From the NCBI GenBank assembly GCA_947652605.1, contig OX393578.1, positions 34,725,470-34,789,469 of the forward strand: a stretch of 64,000 bases of DNA, in the 5' to 3' direction. Origin of the DNA: Elmis aenea. Taxonomy: Eukaryota > Arthropoda > Insecta > Coleoptera > Elmidae. Each line of letters starts with the position of its first letter. Position 1 is the stretch's first letter. Position numbers and translations under genes: made by a program. The notes beneath the pieces were generated by a model. It ran no database searches, was not told the DNA's origin, and was given only the letters and a program-made list of their open reading frames with translations. This document shows positions 1 through 10,800 of this stretch, piece by piece.

Positions 1-68
1 CAATAAAAATTTATATGTAACAGAAGAGGCACAATAAAATTTGAATAAAAGAAGGTTGAGAAACACTG
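1..68. mobile_element. Partial hAT-like MITE end at the window edge
   Basis: The sequence ends in GGTTGAGAAACACTG, the reverse complement of the CAGTGTTTCTCAACC type of hAT terminus. A related mini-copy is seen near 53670. Only one end lies in the window, so neither the other terminus nor a target duplication can be checked. Confidence 0.4.
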
Positions 69-599
69 CTTTAACGGATACAAAAAAAAATGTGAAACTC
101 AACACTAACTACACTTGTTTCATAAAATGTATGCTGGTGCAAAACCCGAAACATAGCTCTTTTAAAAATCAAAGGGTTTTCTGTATCTGTTCAGCATTTT
201 GACATTAATAATAGTCTTATGCAAATGAAACTTAAAAATTTTTAATAATGATAAAATATTAAGAAAAACTTAAAACTTTTATTTTCAATTTTTACAAAAA
301 CAGTGGATCTCTAAAACAAAACTACGGGCTGAAGTATAAGGAGAGCAAAATGTATGATGAAATGTGCCATTAGAACATTTGCCAAGAATCTGAATGTTTT
401 TTTGGGGCTCCACAATACACAATAGCGTCGTATGTTTGATCGTGCCACTCGTGCTTCAGGAATAGTCCCGATATTATCCGAAACCTGACGCCTAGCTATA
501 GATGGCATGTGATTGTGTAAATTTGCTTATTTTATAAAACATTTTTTTTAATAAATAGATTCATAATAAATATATTCATGCAAGTTTATTAAGTCTGTG

Positions 600-1690
600 T
601 AAGTGGTTACCACATAAAGCTTTTAGTGGGTCATAAAAGTTGATGCATGGCCTAAAACTAATTTTAAGATGGAAAAATATCAATAAAAACTCAAATGACA
701 CTAGATTTTAGCGATTTTAGAATTATTCGCAAGAGTAAAGTGCTCCTATTTTAAGTTTTAAAGGGGAAACTATATTTTATATTTAGTATTATTTTTGAAT
801 TCTTAACAACCTTTTTTTTGAACTTTTTTAAATTCTTAAAATAAGGGCAGTTTACTCTTGCAAATATTTCTAACAGTTAAAATGTAATGTTAAATGATTT
901 TTTTTTAACTTAAAATTAGTTTTAGACAGGGACCCGAACCGGAACTGGAACAAACCGGTGTTTTTTTTTGTAAACCGTGAACCGGAACTGAACCTTTTAT
1001 TTAAAAAATCACTAAACCGCAAAATCGAACCGAACCGACTGGTGTGTATCGGTTCAAACCGATTCACACAACGGTTCGGTTCAATTATTTTTTAAATGAC
1101 ATAGTACATTTATTATCTTCGTAATTTTTATTACATTTTTGCAAAAATGGAAACATTTCAGACAGTTCAATTTATAATTATGCATTTTCATCATATTTTG
1201 TATCGAACCAGAACTGAAACTAAACCGTTGCTGCCAAACTTGTAACCGAATCATTATAACATAAAAACCGGAACCTAAACCAAAAAGTTAAAGTTTATTG
1301 AACCGGAAGCGAGCCGTTATTCTTTGCGGTTCGGGTCCCTGGTTTTAGATCATGCACCAACTTTTTTTAGGATTAAAATTTTTTGATAAACCAGTAATAA
1401 AAACCTTTTCTTTTTGTTGCAGACTTTTTGAATGTTGAAATTACTAAAAAAATAAAAATTGGAATTTTAACGTCAAATTTTACATTTGGTTTTATTTGTA
1501 ACTCTTCAAATAAGGGCACTTTACTCTTGTGAATATATCTGAAATCGTTAAAATCTAGTGTCGTATAAATTTTTATGGATATTTTTCATCTTAAAATTAG
1601 TTGAGGTAATGCACCAACATTTTTATCAAGAATTAAAAAAATTTATAATAAAAAACTTTTCCATTTGTTGCATACTTTTTGAATGATGCC
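600..1690. repeat. Three diverged copies of one repeat, one inverted
   Basis: A block containing 'ttactcttg', 'ttaaaatctagtgtc', 'cttaaaattag' and 'atgcaccaac' occurs twice in direct orientation (about 841-1440 and 1500-1690) and once inverted (about 600-745). The first direct copy is interrupted by the hAT MITE at 927-1341; the other two are not and so serve as empty sites. Origin unknown; probably the arms of an old TIR element. Confidence 0.65.
927..1341. mobile_element. hAT-type MITE with iterated GAACCG motif
   Basis: The 415-bp element has termini CAGGGACCCGAACC and GGTTCGGGTCCCTG and is flanked on both sides by the 8-bp direct repeat gttttaga (919-926 and 1342-1349). An 8-bp duplication and CAGGG ends are hallmarks of the hAT superfamily. 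Both ends are filled with variants of GAACCG/CGGTTC. No coding capacity is seen. Confidence 0.85.
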
Positions 1691-1744
1691 TTATAAAGAG
1701 TATAATGTAGCGTGAAAAATAAATAAATTAGTTGTGAAAAGGGA

Positions 1745-1850
1745 AAATAGCCAAGTTTTTTATAAAAAAATCAAAAACATCAAAAATTCGTGAATTTTTA
1801 AATTTAAATCAATGATTTTTTAAATAAAAATCAAATTTTGCCCAACTCTG
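1745..1850. mobile_element. Possible hAT-like MITE fragment with ATTTAAATC motifs
   Basis: The right end reads CCCAACTCTG, the complement of a CAGAGTTGGG-type terminus, preceded by repeated AT-rich units such as 'atttaaatc'. The same style of end begins at 63823. The left terminus is not clear. Confidence 0.35.
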
Positions 1851-2127
1851 GCTGTGGGCCTCTATACTCCCAATGCCAGGGCCGTTTTTTTTTCCCAGTT
1901 CGTCACTGAGCAAAAAGTATAGTTTTCTAAAAATTATCAAAGTAGACTCACGTCAAAATTTACAATTAACAACATACATACAAGTGTGTTTACTATTAGC
2001 CAAAAGGCCTGTAAAATCGTATTTATTATGTGGTCGTAGAAAAAGTATAGTACGAAACTCAAGTTGTAATGCAATCACGCACTCGCCGCTACACGGCTTT
2101 GTGCTCAACTTTTCCACTCGTGCGTAT

Positions 2128-2705
2128 CATTGAATAAAAAGATAAAGGAAGGAGGTTTTAATACTATACTGCAGCGTTTGAGCGGGGACGGAAATGACGA
2201 CATAAATGGCCTCTGATGGCGGCCGGTTTTGACAGGTCAAACAGTCAAGAAATTAAGGGTTTTGTGTGCTACAATGGTAAGCTGCAGATCTTGTAGTCTT
2301 ACTAGGTCCAAAAATGTTGAAGATTAAAAGATTACGTTTCATAGGTAAGTAGACATTAATATTTTGTGGTGTAATCATGTGTTGAAAATTTGATGTGGTC
2401 TGTCAAAATGGTATGTCATATCAGTGGCGTGCATTTGTGTACAGCATATTTTTTAACTCTCATAATAAATAATCCAAATATTGAAATATGCTGTCGTTTT
2501 TTTAATTCCCTCAACCACGAAACAAGAAATAAATAAGTAAATAACAGGCTCGAGTCACAACAAAGCAAGTATTTACATTATTCAATACATATTTAAAAAT
2601 GTTAGATACGCCACTGAGAAGCGGAAACATGCATCCGCCATATTGAGAGGCTAACCTGGACGCATTATCGCTATAACGCTCCTTCCTTTATCTTTTTATT
2701 CAATG
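2128..2705. mobile_element. TIR element with 8-bp TSD, possibly P superfamily
   Basis: The 578-bp element has perfect 27-bp inverted termini beginning CATTGAATAAAAAG and is flanked by the exact 8-bp repeat gtgcgtat (2120-2127 and 2706-2713). Both hAT and P elements make 8-bp duplications. The CAT...ATG ends and an internal THAP-like start (2274-2344) favour a P-like element. It is non-autonomous: no transposase catalytic region is present. Confidence 0.7.
2274..2344 (+). pseudogene. THAP-like exon remnant inside the 2128-2705 element
   Basis: An ATG opens a reading frame beginning MVSCRSC, which has the Cys-x2-Cys spacing that starts THAP zinc fingers. It is followed, after an in-frame stop, by KITFH and then an AG/GTAAGT splice donor at 2344/2345. 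THAP domains typically have a Phe-His/Lys-Phe-Pro stretch at this distance, and P-element transposases begin with THAP. The stop and the lack of downstream exons make it a relic. The call is inferred from about 23 codons. Confidence 0.4.
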
Positions 2706-2745
2706 GTGCGTATTATGCTTCTTAAAACTCTTGTTATGTAATATA

Positions 2746-3370
2746 CTATTAAGTATTGTTTCGTTGTTTTATAGCCTACACTACATGTTTAGTTTCTAAA
2801 TACTGATAAAATGTGTAACATGTTTATAATTTGCATTTTTCTTTAAATAACTTTTAACCATTATTTATTTAAAATCAGATTAAAAATGATACTATGAAAT
2901 GTTGCTTAAGAGGTTTAATTGACGCCCTTAGTTTACGTGTAAAAAGGTCAATAACACTTTATACAACATTTTAATATTAATATTAAAAACACATTAAAAC
3001 AGAATATAGTAAATTTTTGCAAATTTAACTGTTTCCCAAACTTCGAGAATTAGCAAGATATGTAAAACCCTTCGAATTTGTACCACCATGTACAACATAC
3101 ATAAAAACTAGCCACACAGATAGTTATATGTAATGAGATAATAGTCTTTCTTAGACATCGAAAATTTGATAAAATGAGTTCTCATTGTAATAAATGCATT
3201 ATTTTATTGACAGACAAGATTTGCTGATATTTTTTGGTCCTAATGTTTTCAATAATTTGATTTTTCCTGAAGAATTTAATGTATTTATAACAGTTTCAAA
3301 AAGTTTTTATGGTACACAAAAAGTTGCAAAGTTAATAATAACACACATACACACTCAAGTATATTCTTAC
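2746..3370. other. Probable spatacsin intron, no recognised feature
   Basis: AT-rich sequence downstream (minus-strand sense) of the last identified spatacsin exon. A short candidate acceptor near 3278 leads to a stop after five codons. I could not find the conserved C-terminal spatacsin exons here or anywhere to the left in the window. Confidence 0.5.
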
Positions 3371-4894
3371 CTGCTCTTTAGACCATTTATAAACAAAAAT
3401 AAAGTCATGGACCACTTCCAGTTTATTATTACAATCATCGTTCAAGGCATCTTTCAACATCTGCATTGGATTTGTGCAATAAAAAATTGTCTGGTATGGT
3501 TTCTCAATGTTAACACTTATTCGAAACATCATTAGCACCTTTTGGGCAATTTCAACTCCGCATCGTAAATTATCTGTTAGCGACTCTAAAATGGCCAAAG
3601 TATCTTGTAAAGGCACTTCGATGTGATCCATGGCAGGTAATAAAGATAATGGCAGAGGACTACCTTGCGACACTGAAATATTAAAGTAGTAATCGATCCT
3701 TGTTGCAACCACATGAAAATCACACTTACTAGAACTAAAACTGGATAAACGATTTGATAGCAGTGTTCTTCGTTTATGGTGACTAAATGTTCGCAAATTT
3801 TTAGTTTTACTTATCATAATCCTTTGTTCTGCGTTCAACTGATACGGCATTAAAATGCTCTCCGCCAACTTGCAACAGAGAACAAGGACATTTAGATCTA
3901 CATTTTCATGTTCGAATAATTTTGAAAGTCGTAAAGCTTGCCACATATCTCCCCCATTCAAAATATATCCGATAGATGTATTTAAATGTTGTACTTCATC
4001 ATCATTTAAAGGATTAACTAAAGAAGTTGACGTTTCAGAAATTGCACTCATTTTCTTTTCCATTTCTGAATACAATATATTTAAATGTTTGCTGCCGACA
4101 TTTTGTATTTGAATCGTTACATCATTTAAATGTAGATAGGCCAGCCACATTCGTCGTTCAATATCGTAAGAATCTAGTATATCTGAAGCACTAATCCAAT
4201 CGAATGTTAACTTTAGAACTTTATACTTCTCTAATTTGTTGTCTAGTTCTTCGACATGTTTATTATAAAATTCCACAACACTCAATGCATTTGTATTACT
4301 ATTTTTAAATGACACATCACAGTCTTCCCAAAATGTGTAAAGATTTTCTCGTTCGTGTAAAAACAATCGCTCCCAACGGTGTATCAGAATATTATCAGGC
4401 TCGATGGTCTCGATCTGTGCTATACTTAATGCAGCATCATACAAATCTAGTTCGATTAATTTATTGATGCTCTGCAAAATCTGCGCTTTTCTCTTTTCGG
4501 GGTCAGAAATAATTGAAAAATCGATACTAACTTCAGAATTGCTTGAATGCAAACACTTAACAATCTCTAAAAGTGAATGAAAATTGAGGCATTCAATAGT
4601 AAAATATTTTTCAATCTCTATACTACACAAAACTTCCAAAAATCTTAACTGATTAAAACGAGAAATAAAATTACACTGCAACATCGTAGTTAATAAGGCA
4701 ACTGCAGTTTTTTCTATCCAAATTCTGTTATTAAGATATAGTAATTCATAGTCGGTATCCGCTGATATGTGACTAGCTTTTCTAAGGAGCAGTTCATCTC
4801 TGAAAAAGCACAGTTTGGCAGTCAACACATTCAAATGAAAATTTAATCGAATGCATTCATTCAGGAATCCTACAAATGTGCGAAGTGGATTATC
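3371..4894 (-). CDS. SPG11: Spatacsin exon 6 (last found), 508 codons
   Basis: The acceptor TTTTTTAG precedes GATAATCC at 4894 and the donor is CAG/GTAAGA at 3371/3370; both ends are phase 0. It encodes helical sequence leading into the Spatacsin_C region: LTDNLRCGVEIAQKVLMMF lines up with the conserved block preceding the C-terminal domain in other spatacsins. The exon ends at EVVHDFIFVYKWSKEQ, which corresponds to mid-domain, so more coding exons must follow in a functional gene. Confidence 0.85.
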
Positions 4895-7800
4895 CTAAAA
4901 AAACAATAGGTATATTTTAGTACATTATTCTGAGTGTAATGCAAAATTATTTGCACTTACTGGTAAAAACACCTCAAAACTTTGCAACAAGGTTCTATAA
5001 TATCCTTTCTGTAAAACACTTTTTAATAAATCAGTTACTAATTCCATATTAACCGCTGTTGCCTCATGTGGAGCAAACATTTCAGGTGAATTGCAGCTTA
5101 CGGATAACCATGTTAACCAATTTGTAACAAAAGAATCAGGCTGAAAATTAAAGTATTGTCTAAATAAATTGTAATAGCTAATAAATAAGTAAAACTGCAA
5201 ACCAAACCAGAACTTGAACTAAGATTATTTTGGTTACTACCACTCATAATGTTTATTTTCTTATAGGGGAAGGTGGTATATGCTGGGACACTTTTTTTAA
5301 ATTTTGCGTAACTTTTGAACGGCTTAATTTGCATACCTCAAATTGATATGAGATATTCATATTGCTTTAGTTTATCATTGCATATACAAAAAAATATTTT
5401 TTTAAAATAAAGGTACACAAATAGAGGGACTGTCCCACTATACTACTATACTATATGAAATAAAGCATAAGTAATTAAAAAAAAGCTTAAATTTAATTTT
5501 TTATTTTAAAAACTTTCACTTTTCATGGGCATTTAGACATTGTACTTTGAAAAATCAAACTAAAATTGAAAATGTTTTTTGTTTTTTCAGTGCCCCCAAA
5601 CGTAGTCGCACCGACAGAAAATATTCTGTGTAGGTTAAGCGCACCGCTTATATTTTCTTTTTCAACACAGTCTTTATCTCTGTTTTTAGAGAAAGAAAAT
5701 CTAAAGTCAGAAGTCGGAAGTCTTTTTCAGAAAATTTACCAGATTATCATCATTGTCCCACAATGCACTATGTGATCAATTTTTAAAAGCAACGATTTAA
5801 TAAAAAACTTGTATGATTATTTTAAGTTTTAACATTGTACATACATTTAATATACTGTAAGGTACACCTACGCCAAATTTTCTAATTGTTGTTAAATAAA
5901 TAAAAAAGTTTTAGCACATAAACTGAATAACCACAAAAAAACAATGCGCAGTTACCAAACATGCCTCACATGTGCAAGTCACTATGACATTGTTTACGAC
6001 ACATACTGTAGACAGGATATAATGGGACTGCTTAACCGCTATTTTGATGTAAACAAACTTCAAGTACGGGGTAACAGATGGCCAAAATCTCTGTTGTCCC
6101 ACTATATACCATGTCCCAGTATATACCATCTTCCCCTACATATATTATAAACCTTAATAAGCGATAATGATGTCGCAAACTCGCAAGTGTTTAACTAATA
6201 AATGGAAATCATGTTGATTTTTACAACTAAGCAACCAATTACAGTCGTTTAATTAAAAACCTGGCAGGGTGTTGTTAGAAACATCACAATCAAACAAAAA
6301 AGTGTTGCTGGAGATGCCACAAAACAATCAACCAACTCATGTCAATTAATTAATAAAAACGTCATTATTCGTAAAATAATCTAACGAATACAACTCTTGA
6401 AATCGTTATTAATGAAAATCACATAGGTTGATGCATTTACTGGTTAGTGTCAACCTAAGCGATTATCGATAATCACGATTCCACTCGTTATCGTATATGA
6501 TAGTTTCACATGCCAAATTAACTAATAGTATAAGTTTTCTATGACCCAGTTATGAAGTTAGAGCAATTAACCTTAGATTGTCTTATGGACATCATATTAG
6601 CTATTTAATTGACTTACTGTTTTTTTTTTTTTTTAACAAAACCAAAGTCTTTTAACTATCAACTTTAACAATATTTGTTATTGAAATTAAATTATAGGAA
6701 AATGTTCAAAATTATTGCTTTTGCTGGTGTAGATTAATTTTTTTCATAAAACAAATGCCATCTATTGAAATATACAGGGTGATTGAAATTCGAGTTTAAG
6801 CATGGGGATCTCGCTTATTATAATAGCTAGAGTGTAGGTTTAAATTTGGCAAAGTTGCTAAATTCGATGATCATTGATAATCCAAAGAGAAATCAGAAAT
6901 CCGAGAAAATTGGGAAAAACCGGGAAATACGATTTTTGAAAATCGTCTATAACTCCTTTGGAGTATAGAATATTTCAAATTTGTAAAAACGTTGCCCAAG
7001 CAACTTTTTAAGCCGAATCGGATGGTGGTCACAAATTTTTCCTATGTCGATTCGTTTTTGTTTTATGACAATCAACTTTGTTTTTTCTTATGGGCGCAAA
7101 TTTTGCTATTTACATAATCAAATAGCATATATTTTTCTGAATCCATTGATGTATTACACATGGTATTTTACTTCTTCTTTCATTGTCAAATTTGAAAAAA
7201 TGCTGTTTGATTATGTAAAGAGCAAAACTTGGGTCCATAAGAAAAAACAAAGTTGGTTGTCATAAAACAAAAACGAATCGATCTAAGAAAAATGTGTGAC
7301 CACCATCCGATTCGACTTAAAAAGTTGCTAAGCAATGTTTTTACACATTTAAAATATTTCAAACTCCAAAGGAGTTATAGACGATTTTCAAATATCGTAT
7401 TTTCCAGTTTTTCCTAATTTTCTCGGATACCGTCTGAGATATTTCCAATTTCTCTTTGGATTATTAATAAGCACCAAATTTAGCAACTTTGCCAAATTTA
7501 AACCTATACTCTAGCTACTACAATAAGCGAGATCCCCATGCTTAAACTTGAATTTCAATCACCCTGTATATTTATTATATCACACATAAAAAATAAAAGT
7601 CGACTGTTTCACCTTCTTAACTAAGTATGCCATGAGAAAATTGATACGATCACTTTATTTAGCAAGTGAAATTATCACAATGCACGAAAATACAGATTTT
7701 TATTTATTAAACCGTGAAAAGTAGTAAGTAATAATAAAATTGCAATTTTTTTTAATTGTTTTTGTCAATTTAGTTATACATTTTTCAAAATCTTTGAATA

Positions 7801-10800
7801 CTGCACATATAGAGCTTTATTATACGTAATGTTCTGCTAATTTAATTGAATGTATGACTCTTTTAATAACTAAGATTTCCATAGTCAAACAAATTATTTG
7901 GTGCAAATTGTGAGCTTTAGTATAAATATTTCTGCACTCAAAGTACTTTTTTACTCATCAAAATTATTAAGATTTGATCAAAGGTTAACCAAGAACTTGG
8001 CAAAATCGCAGCATAATTGGCGTTGATATTTGAGTTTCAAGCATTAACTTGTATTTTAACACCAGTGTTGTGTTGTGCAATTGGGCCTAATGATATACAA
8101 TAAGAATATTCAACATCAATTTACTCATACTTGATATTTTTTGGTATATTTCCCACCTCTAAATCAACAAACTGGCCATTACAAATGGGTAAATTTGTCC
8201 CTGATGTGTGCAACAAATTACTACCACTGCAAAGTTTTGTTAAACAGAAATAAATAAAAACTCAAGACATACTTCATAGCTAGTAGCTAAAATGGCCAGT
8301 AGGGGATTTTTATAAATCTGACAAGCTTGCAAAAGCGCCTTCGGAGGATCAGTACTGTTATGGCACTTAATAAGCACTTGCAACAAATCCGTTTTATAAT
8401 CAACAGCATCACCATCCAAAAAATCAGAACCAGCACTGGAACTAGTTGTGCTCCCATAACTGGACTGCGAAGTTATACTTGAATACATCGGGTCGATATT
8501 TAATGAATCTGCTGCTTTACGTACTCCAATCTTGGACAGGAAATACTTGCGGGAATCTCGTTCACGCATTAAAACATTCCTTTGTTCTTCCACCACAATA
8601 TCATTTGTTAAACCGTGATAAAGATGCTCGACTATATTAGAACTTTCAAAATGTTGTATAAGCTTTTGTATCTGTTCTATTGGATAATTGTAAACTTGGA
8701 TGAAAATTAAAAATGGCAGCCACAAATTATGTTTAGCTAAATGCTTTGGTAACTGTTCTGGTAATTTCAAATTATGTACTATTGCAAATTTTATTGAAAT
8801 GTCATGTGTTTTAATCAACTCAATTATATCAAGACCTGTCGAAATATGTTCAAAATCACTTTGTTGCACTAAAATATCCTCCAAGATACTTAAACATTTC
8901 TCATAATCAGGAGTATTTGAATCTAGCAAGCTTTGCAACTGTTCTGGAACATAAAGACCCGATCCGAAAATAATATTAGCAATTTTTATGTGGATACGTA
9001 ATATTTCTGAACTTTCTTCAATTGATTCTAAAAATGTAACACAACTAGCACATATTTCTGTGGACAAACATTTTTTTATTGCTAATGTATGCACCTTTTT
9101 TACAGCCTTTTTTTTATTAGGATCACTTACTTTTCTATGTACACAAAAACTACTTAATATAAATTCTTTACTAGCTATACTTGGTCGTTCCTGTTTTAAG
9201 TAAAAAATGAAATTAACAGTCTTTTTGTAACCATACTTTTGTACTAAATCTTGAGAGGTAAAATTAGGCAGTGGATGATTTTGAAATCTAAAACTTAAAA
9301 CATCCTTTATGTGAATATTTGTGTGCTTTTGAAGTAAATCGTAACTTGTAACACAATTGGTAATGCCATTTCTTATATTAATTTGAATCGCTGCGTCAAG
9401 AAAAGGAAACATTTTAAAAATCTTATGCAAATATTCTTCAGATACTATAAAATTGTCCACATTAAAATCACTGCCTTTTAAAACTATATCTAAAATATTT
9501 GAATTTCCACTAAACATAATCAACGATAAAAACACTAATGGATTTAAAAGAAAGTAGTCCTGTAAGTTACCACCAGATAGAAATTCTGCAACATTAAATA
9601 CACACTTTTTAAAAAGTTTTGTCTCCTTTACTATTGAAATATTTTTTAGATCTAGGATTAAATTTAAATGTTTGGAATTTATCCTATTGGCATACTCTAT
9701 TGTTACATTAATATAAGCAAGAAATAAATTTAAAAGATAATGTAAGTTATTCTCAACACAATATTCTATTAATAAATTATCCAACTCAACTGGATTTACT
9801 GTAGATGTTGAGTAACTCAAAATTTCATATAAATGGGTAAAATTGCGCGTTTTTATAAATCTTCGGAGGACAACTAATAATTTATTTCGATCTGTCTCAT
9901 TAAAAATTCCATATTTACTAAGTTCATTAAGTAAAATTTCTTGGGTCTCAGAAGGAATGTTAAATTTTTTATCAGTTATTAATTTAATCATGGTTTCAGT
10001 GATGGGAAACTTTGAAAAACAATCTTTAACTTTATCCAATACAAACAGCTCTATTGCACTGTCATCATCAACAATTGTAGAAAAATAAGAATCAATCCAA
10101 GTTTTCAAAAAATTGATATTATTAGTTTTCAATAAATATCGCCAAGCATATTCTGGTTTAACAAACGGTAGCAGAATAAAATCTGAAAGAAAATTGAATA
10201 CATATGCATCACGTATACCAAAGTGTGACACCCCTGAGGGTACGGGAAAGGATTTTAGGAGGTGCACAGCGAAATTTTTTATTTTTGTTAGCTGTAGACT
10301 ACACCAAACTTCGGCCGAGAGGGGTACGCCGGTAACACTAAACTCTCAAAAGGGGTACGAGATGGTTTTAAGTTTGTTTAACACTGACATACAGTATGGA
10401 ATTTAATTCTACACTAAAATATTTAGTATTTGCACAGGTCTGCAAAACACTGCAGTCGTACATTTTTTTGTGCTGATTTACGAGTATTTTGATTTGTTTA
10501 ATCATAGATAAACAACTTTCAGTATTGTTTACAACCTATCTGCCATTTTTTTTTACGGATACAAATATTTAAATAAGGACTATTTTAAAATAATGATTTT
10601 GTCATTGGTACCGTGTTTAACTTAATTAAGGTTTTTTATAACTAGGGTTCAGATTATATGTATTTGCATATTTCTTGCCTTTTCAGTAGTTTTTGCATAT
10701 ACTTCAGTTATACAGGGTGTCCCAAATTCGAGTTTAAGCATAGGGATCTCGCTTATTATAATAGCTAGAGTATAGGTTTAAAATTGGCAAAGTTGCTAAA

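Larger units (their letters stand above)
2015..2745. repeat. Palindromic repeat copy split by a P-like element
   Basis: Segments including 'tcgtagaaaaagta', 'aactcaagttgtaa' and, after the insertion, 'aactcttgttatgtaat' match, in reverse orientation, the hairpin-forming repeat at 63118-63290. The copy is interrupted by the element at 2128-2705. No coding capacity; family unknown. Confidence 0.5.

Noticed and set aside
311..508. Minus-strand 65-codon frame containing LWSPKKTFRFLANVLMAHF
   Set aside because: No recognised motif, no splice context with the spatacsin exons, and it lies in repeat-rich intron sequence.
3194..3278. Candidate terminal spatacsin exon after an acceptor near 3278
   Set aside because: In the required phase it reads five codons then a stop and lacks any C-terminal spatacsin similarity.
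7044..7265. Open frame inside the family A MITE
   Set aside because: It lies across the palindrome arms, has no similarity to transposases and is not conserved in the other copies.
10113..10406. Plus-strand frame opposite the start of spatacsin exon 4
   Set aside because: It is the antisense shadow of coding sequence; the minus strand carries the conserved protein.
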